Shown: positions 20,609 to 23,387 of the stretch, one piece after another | Numbering within the stretch: position 1 is the first letter of the stretch | How the letters are laid out: every line of letters begins with the position of its first letter | Source: Candidatus Saccharibacteria bacterium UBA1788 | Lineage (GTDB): Bacteria; Patescibacteriota; Saccharimonadia; Saccharimonadales; Saccharimonadaceae | Direction of reading: 5' to 3' | DNA length: 23,387 nucleotides | Assembly (NCBI GenBank): GCA_002315165.1 | Contig: DCGC01000002.1 | Coordinates: forward strand, 46,290 to 69,676 | Translations under genes and position numbers: made by a program | Notes under the pieces: generated by a model | The model's database searches: none | What the model saw: the letters and a program-made list of their open reading frames with translations, nothing else | What the model was told of the DNA's origin: nothing

Positions 20609-23387
20609 TTAAAAGTTGGAGTCGTCATCTAATAATTCAAAAATCTTTAGCAATAAATCATCGTTATTAGCAGTAAGATTATGACGGTGATAATCTTGAT
20701 ATTTATGAGCGATTAATCCAAGACCGTAGGTGTCTTTAAGGGTTTTATATGTGTCATCATAGAAGGTTGGACTGTTTGGGTCGTCTTGGAGGAGTTGAGC
20801 AAAATCGTCGCGAATCATTGCGCGATCAGAATCTGACCAAACTGATGGAGATGAGGTATCTCCTGGGTTATCAGTGGATGATGATGCATCACGTTTGCGC
20901 TGCGCGCGTTTGTCTGCGAGGACTTGGTTTACGAACTCTTCATTATCGAGGCCGTAGATTTCGCGAACCATAGCTTTGGAATTGTTGGCAGCACCACTAC
21001 GACGAGTGAGATACATTTGTTCTAGAGTGCCTTTGTCGTCGGAGACTTTACGGATAGCCGCATAGGCTCGTTGTTTGCGCTCTTCTGACGACAACGCTGG
21101 GACATCATTAATTGTGGAGCCTGGATGCGTATTGAGATATTCTTGTTGGTAATCATCTTCGCATTGCATACTAAACAATTCGACGATTGGAAGAAGAAGA
21201 TCTGTACGTAGGCTGAAGATTTGATTTGGGGTTTGCGCACCAAGATAGGTCTTAGTTTGGTCAAGGAAGAATTTTCGGTCAAGACCAATAAGAGGTTCTT
21301 TTTCTATAGGACGAGTTGAAGTCCAGCGAGTATTCCATACGCCGTCTCTTTGCTCGAGACCAGTTAAAAAGGTGGCGGCGCTGGAGATTTGTTCGCTACC
21401 AGAGGCAAATTTGAGGTTAGCTCCAATAAAGGCTGGCCAGAGGGCGTTTTGGATTTCTGCGCGTTTTGTCTTAAAACCGTCGACGTCGTTGCCATAGACG
21501 CCGCGAACCATAGAATCAAGGTTGCTTAATGCGGTGCGTTCGATATTGTCGAGAGAAGTACCTTCGAGGAGTTTAGCGGCGGCGCGTTTTGAGTTACCAA
21601 TTGAACCGTCTGGCTCAGTGTAATGACCGGTAATGTATTCATCGATTCCGAGTTGGAGTTGCTTGCGTCCGCCTACTGGGTCGTTAAAAACGTGGGCCGT
21701 TTCTAGATTGATATATTTACCGAAACGACGAAGGAGTGGGTCATTATCTTTAACGTCAAACATGAGGAAGCTAGCAAGGGCCTGAGAAGCATGAGTGCCG
21801 AGTTCTACTTTACCACCGTTGAGAATGTCTTTGAGCGCTGAACCAACTAGGTCGGTATCGCCACGCATATTGAGAGAGCGGAGGCCAGTAATGATAGGGT
21901 CAATATATTTGGATGAATCTTTATGGTTGGCGAGCTCGAGGATTTTACCATGAAGCTCAGCAGTAGGTGCGGTGAGGTCGAAGTATTTGGAGAATTTATT
22001 GGCAACAACTTTGGTGCTTGTGTCGTAAGCGTTGGCGGCACCAGCGCCAATAAAATGAACGTCAATATCTTTGCCATTCATTACGCTGGACATAGTAGCG
22101 TATCTGGCAAGGGCGGATTTATCGATTGTTTTGTAAGGTAGTTCGTTGCCAGCGCGGAGAGCTTTTTGGTTTTCGAGCTCTTGGTAATGGGCCGTTGTGG
22201 CGCTTTGGGTACGTTCGTAATAACCGACATCGTTTTCGTAAGAAATTTTTGCATTACGTTCTAACTCGTATTTGAGGCGGTCAGCAGCAAGGACGATTTC
22301 GCCGTCGGCACGGTCGAGGCGGCGTTTTTGGGCGCGGGTGCCGGCAAAGACGGCAAGACCGTTATCAAAATCTCCAGCTGTGCGAGCAGCGATTCCCTGG
22401 TAGTGGAGATTTTGCTTTTGGGCATCATAAAGTCTTTCGCCACGACGAGAGACGGCGCCACGGCGGTTTTTATAATTAGCAGTAAAGGCTGCGCCACGGT
22501 TTTTGGAAACTTCGGCAAAGGTGGCAGCGTCGGCGGCTTGGCGATATTTACGGTCGTTAAGCCCTTGGGCAAAACGTTTAGTTAGCTCAAAATTGCGAGG
22601 TTTAGAGGCAAGATATTGTTGGCGACGGAGTTCGCGTTCTCCGCTAGCAAAACTACCGACGGATTTTTGGAGAGGGTTGCTAACTTTGCGGACTGCGCCG
22701 TTGATAGCGCCAAGGGCGGTGCCGGACATTTTCATGAGGGAGAAAGCGAAGAAAAGCGGAAAAACTTGGACGGCAAGGCCGAGAATAAGACCGAAGGCGT
22801 CAATAGTGGAGTCTTTAATAGCGGAAGTAATGATGGTCCAGCCGATGAGATCGGATGCTCCGAAGAGAAAACTGAACATTGGGAAGAAGATGAGCATTTT
22901 ATAGAGAGTTTGTTTCCATTTGGTGAACCATTTTTCGGTGTTTGGAATAAGATAGGCGACGAAGGCGAGAGGCGAGAGCATAAGAAGGAGAGCGACGACG
23001 GCTTGGCGGGCGGCAATAGTAATAAGACCGGCAACTACGGCGACAAGTGCGCCGAGGAGAGCTGGGATAATCATCCAGAAGAAAGCACCAAGACCACCAG
23101 AAGCGGCGATGGAAAGACCAGCGATGGTGCCGCCAGTGGCGATGACGCCGAAAGCGGAAGCCCAGTCGATTTCTGCGGAAGATTTAATAGTTCCGGCGGC
23201 AAGGGCGGTTTCTTTTATGTCGCTAAAAACACCGCGAAGTCCAATACCGAAGACGTTACTAACGTCGATAGCAAGAGAACAGATATGCCAAGAGAGGTTG
23301 ACGAGAATAGCGGCGATAATGAGGCGAGGGAGCATGCGTTTGATGCCGAAATTGGAGATGCCGAGGCCGGTGAGTTGGGAGTAGACG
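20609..23387 (-). CDS. VirB6/TrbL-like polytopic T4SS channel protein with long cytoplasmic tail, 5' end outside window
   Basis: The frame is open to the window edge: 17 further codons precede the first in-window ATG (23335) and read on naturally (VYSQLTGLGISNFGIKR), so the true start is upstream. The first ~215 visible residues after that ATG contain several membrane helices (about 1-18, 63-85, 87-112, 113-130, 145-165, 180-205), rich in Gly/Ala as in VirB6/TrbL proteins. The following ~690 residues are hydrophilic and helical, with many Arg/Lys/Gln (for example RRGERLYDAQKQ), unlike short VirB6. They may be a cytoplasmic docking or regulatory domain. Assignment rests on topology, the IKRMLPRLIIA-type segment and the adjacent PrgI/VirB4 genes; an exact subfamily cannot be named. 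Confidence 0.75.
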   Translation of the reverse strand, partial: VYSQLTGLGISNFGIKRMLPRLIIAAILVNLSWHICSLAIDVSNVFGIGLRGVFSDIKETALAAGTIKSSAEIDWASAFGVIATGGTIAGLSIAASGGLGAFFWMIIPALLGALVAVVAGLITIAARQAVVALLLMLSPLAFVAYLIPNTEKWFTKWKQTLYKMLIFFPMFSFLFGASDLIGWTIITSAIKDSTIDAFGLILGLAVQVFPLFFAFSLMKMSGTALGAINGAVRKVSNPLQKSVGSFASGERELRRQQYLASKPRNFELTKRFAQGLNDRKYRQAADAATFAEVSKNRGAAFTANYKNRRGAVSRRGERLYDAQKQNLHYQGIAARTAGDFDNGLAVFAGTRAQKRRLDRADGEIVLAADRLKYELERNAKISYENDVGYYERTQSATTAHYQELENQKALRAGNELPYKTIDKSALARYATMSSVMNGKDIDVHFIGAGAANAYDTSTKVVANKFSKYFDLTAPTAELHGKILELANHKDSSKYIDPIITGLRSLNMRGDTDLVGSALKDILNGGKVELGTHASQALASFLMFDVKDNDPLLRRFGKYINLETAHVFNDPVGGRKQLQLGIDEYITGHYTEPDGSIGNSKRAAAKLLEGTSLDNIERTALSNLDSMVRGVYGNDVDGFKTKRAEIQNALWPAFIGANLKFASGSEQISSAATFLTGLEQRDGVWNTRWTSTRPIEKEPLIGLDRKFFLDQTKTYLGAQTPNQIFSLRTDLLLPIVELFSMQCEDDYQQEYLNTHPGSTINDVPALSSEERKQRAYAAIRKVSDDKGTLEQMYLTRRSGAANNSKAMVREIYGLDNEEFVNQVLADKRAQRKRDASSSTDNPGDTSSPSVWSDSDRAMIRDDFAQLLQDDPNSPTFYDDTYKTLKDTYGLGLIAHKYQDYHRHNLTANNDDLLLKIFELLDDDSNF

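Noticed and set aside
1..23387. CRISPR array, tRNA/rRNA genes, insertion sequence or prophage
   Set aside because: I saw no regularly spaced long repeats, no tRNA-like cloverleaf or rRNA segments, and no transposase, integrase or phage structural gene; the phage-type lysozyme domain alone is common in secreted wall enzymes.
1..23387. UGA recoding (Gracilibacteria-type code)
   Set aside because: Genes such as the sortase and the 174-residue protein end naturally at TGA at family-appropriate or overlap positions, and conserved proteins contain no internal TGA.

Overview
This 23.4 kb window looks like the chromosomal dnaA region of a small-genome Patescibacteria (CPR) member, most likely Candidatus Saccharibacteria (TM7). 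The reasons are the gene content and order (rpmH, rnpA, YidC, a short Jag, dnaA-dnaN-recF), a Saccharibacteria-type L34, a sortase with its substrate, and an adjacent PrgI / split-VirB4 / VirB6-like type IV secretion (T4SS) cluster with a large peptidoglycan hydrolase. The DNA is AT-rich. UGA is used as an ordinary stop, so this is not the recoded Gracilibacteria/Absconditabacteria group. The taxonomic call is inference from protein families and was not checked by search.

Layout. 1-2197 (minus): a three-gene operon of a LexA-like DNA-binding protein without protease domain, a small membrane-anchored protein, and a secreted lysozyme-like/hemagglutinin-like protein that runs off the left edge. 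It shares an overlapping divergent promoter with an LCP (LytR-CpsA-Psr) ligase on the plus strand (2239-3819). 3849-7777 (minus): rpmH, then rnpA, surface protein, class B sortase, yidC and jag. 7778-8017: intergenic region with four DnaA boxes and the rpmH and dnaA promoters. 8018-11728 (plus): dnaA, dnaN, recF. The dnaA-dnaN gap (9398-9637) holds a tandem DnaA-box-like array followed by DnaA boxes, a short GC-rich stretch, DnaA-trios and an AT-rich stretch, i.e. a bipartite oriC resembling the Bacillus type.

11725-23387 (minus): the T4SS cluster. Transcription runs from the right: a VirB6/TrbL-like membrane protein (5' end outside the window) with its terminator; then PrgI-family protein, VirB4 N-terminal module, VirB4 ATPase, a 949-residue unrecognised membrane protein, a three-domain lysozyme/SGNH/CHAP hydrolase, and a small membrane-anchored protein. 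The last genes overlap or abut, so they are probably made together as an envelope-spanning machine plus the enzyme that opens the wall for it.

Themes worth attention: (i) six genes have a -10 box 6-10 nt before the ATG and no Shine-Dalgarno sequence, while genes inside operons mostly have good Shine-Dalgarno sequences; (ii) a near-textbook DnaA-trio unwinding element; (iii) a hydrolase combining glycan cleavage, probable ester hydrolysis and peptide cleavage; (iv) a plus strand that is G-rich on both sides of dnaA in hand-counted samples, which does not fit a simple origin at dnaA.
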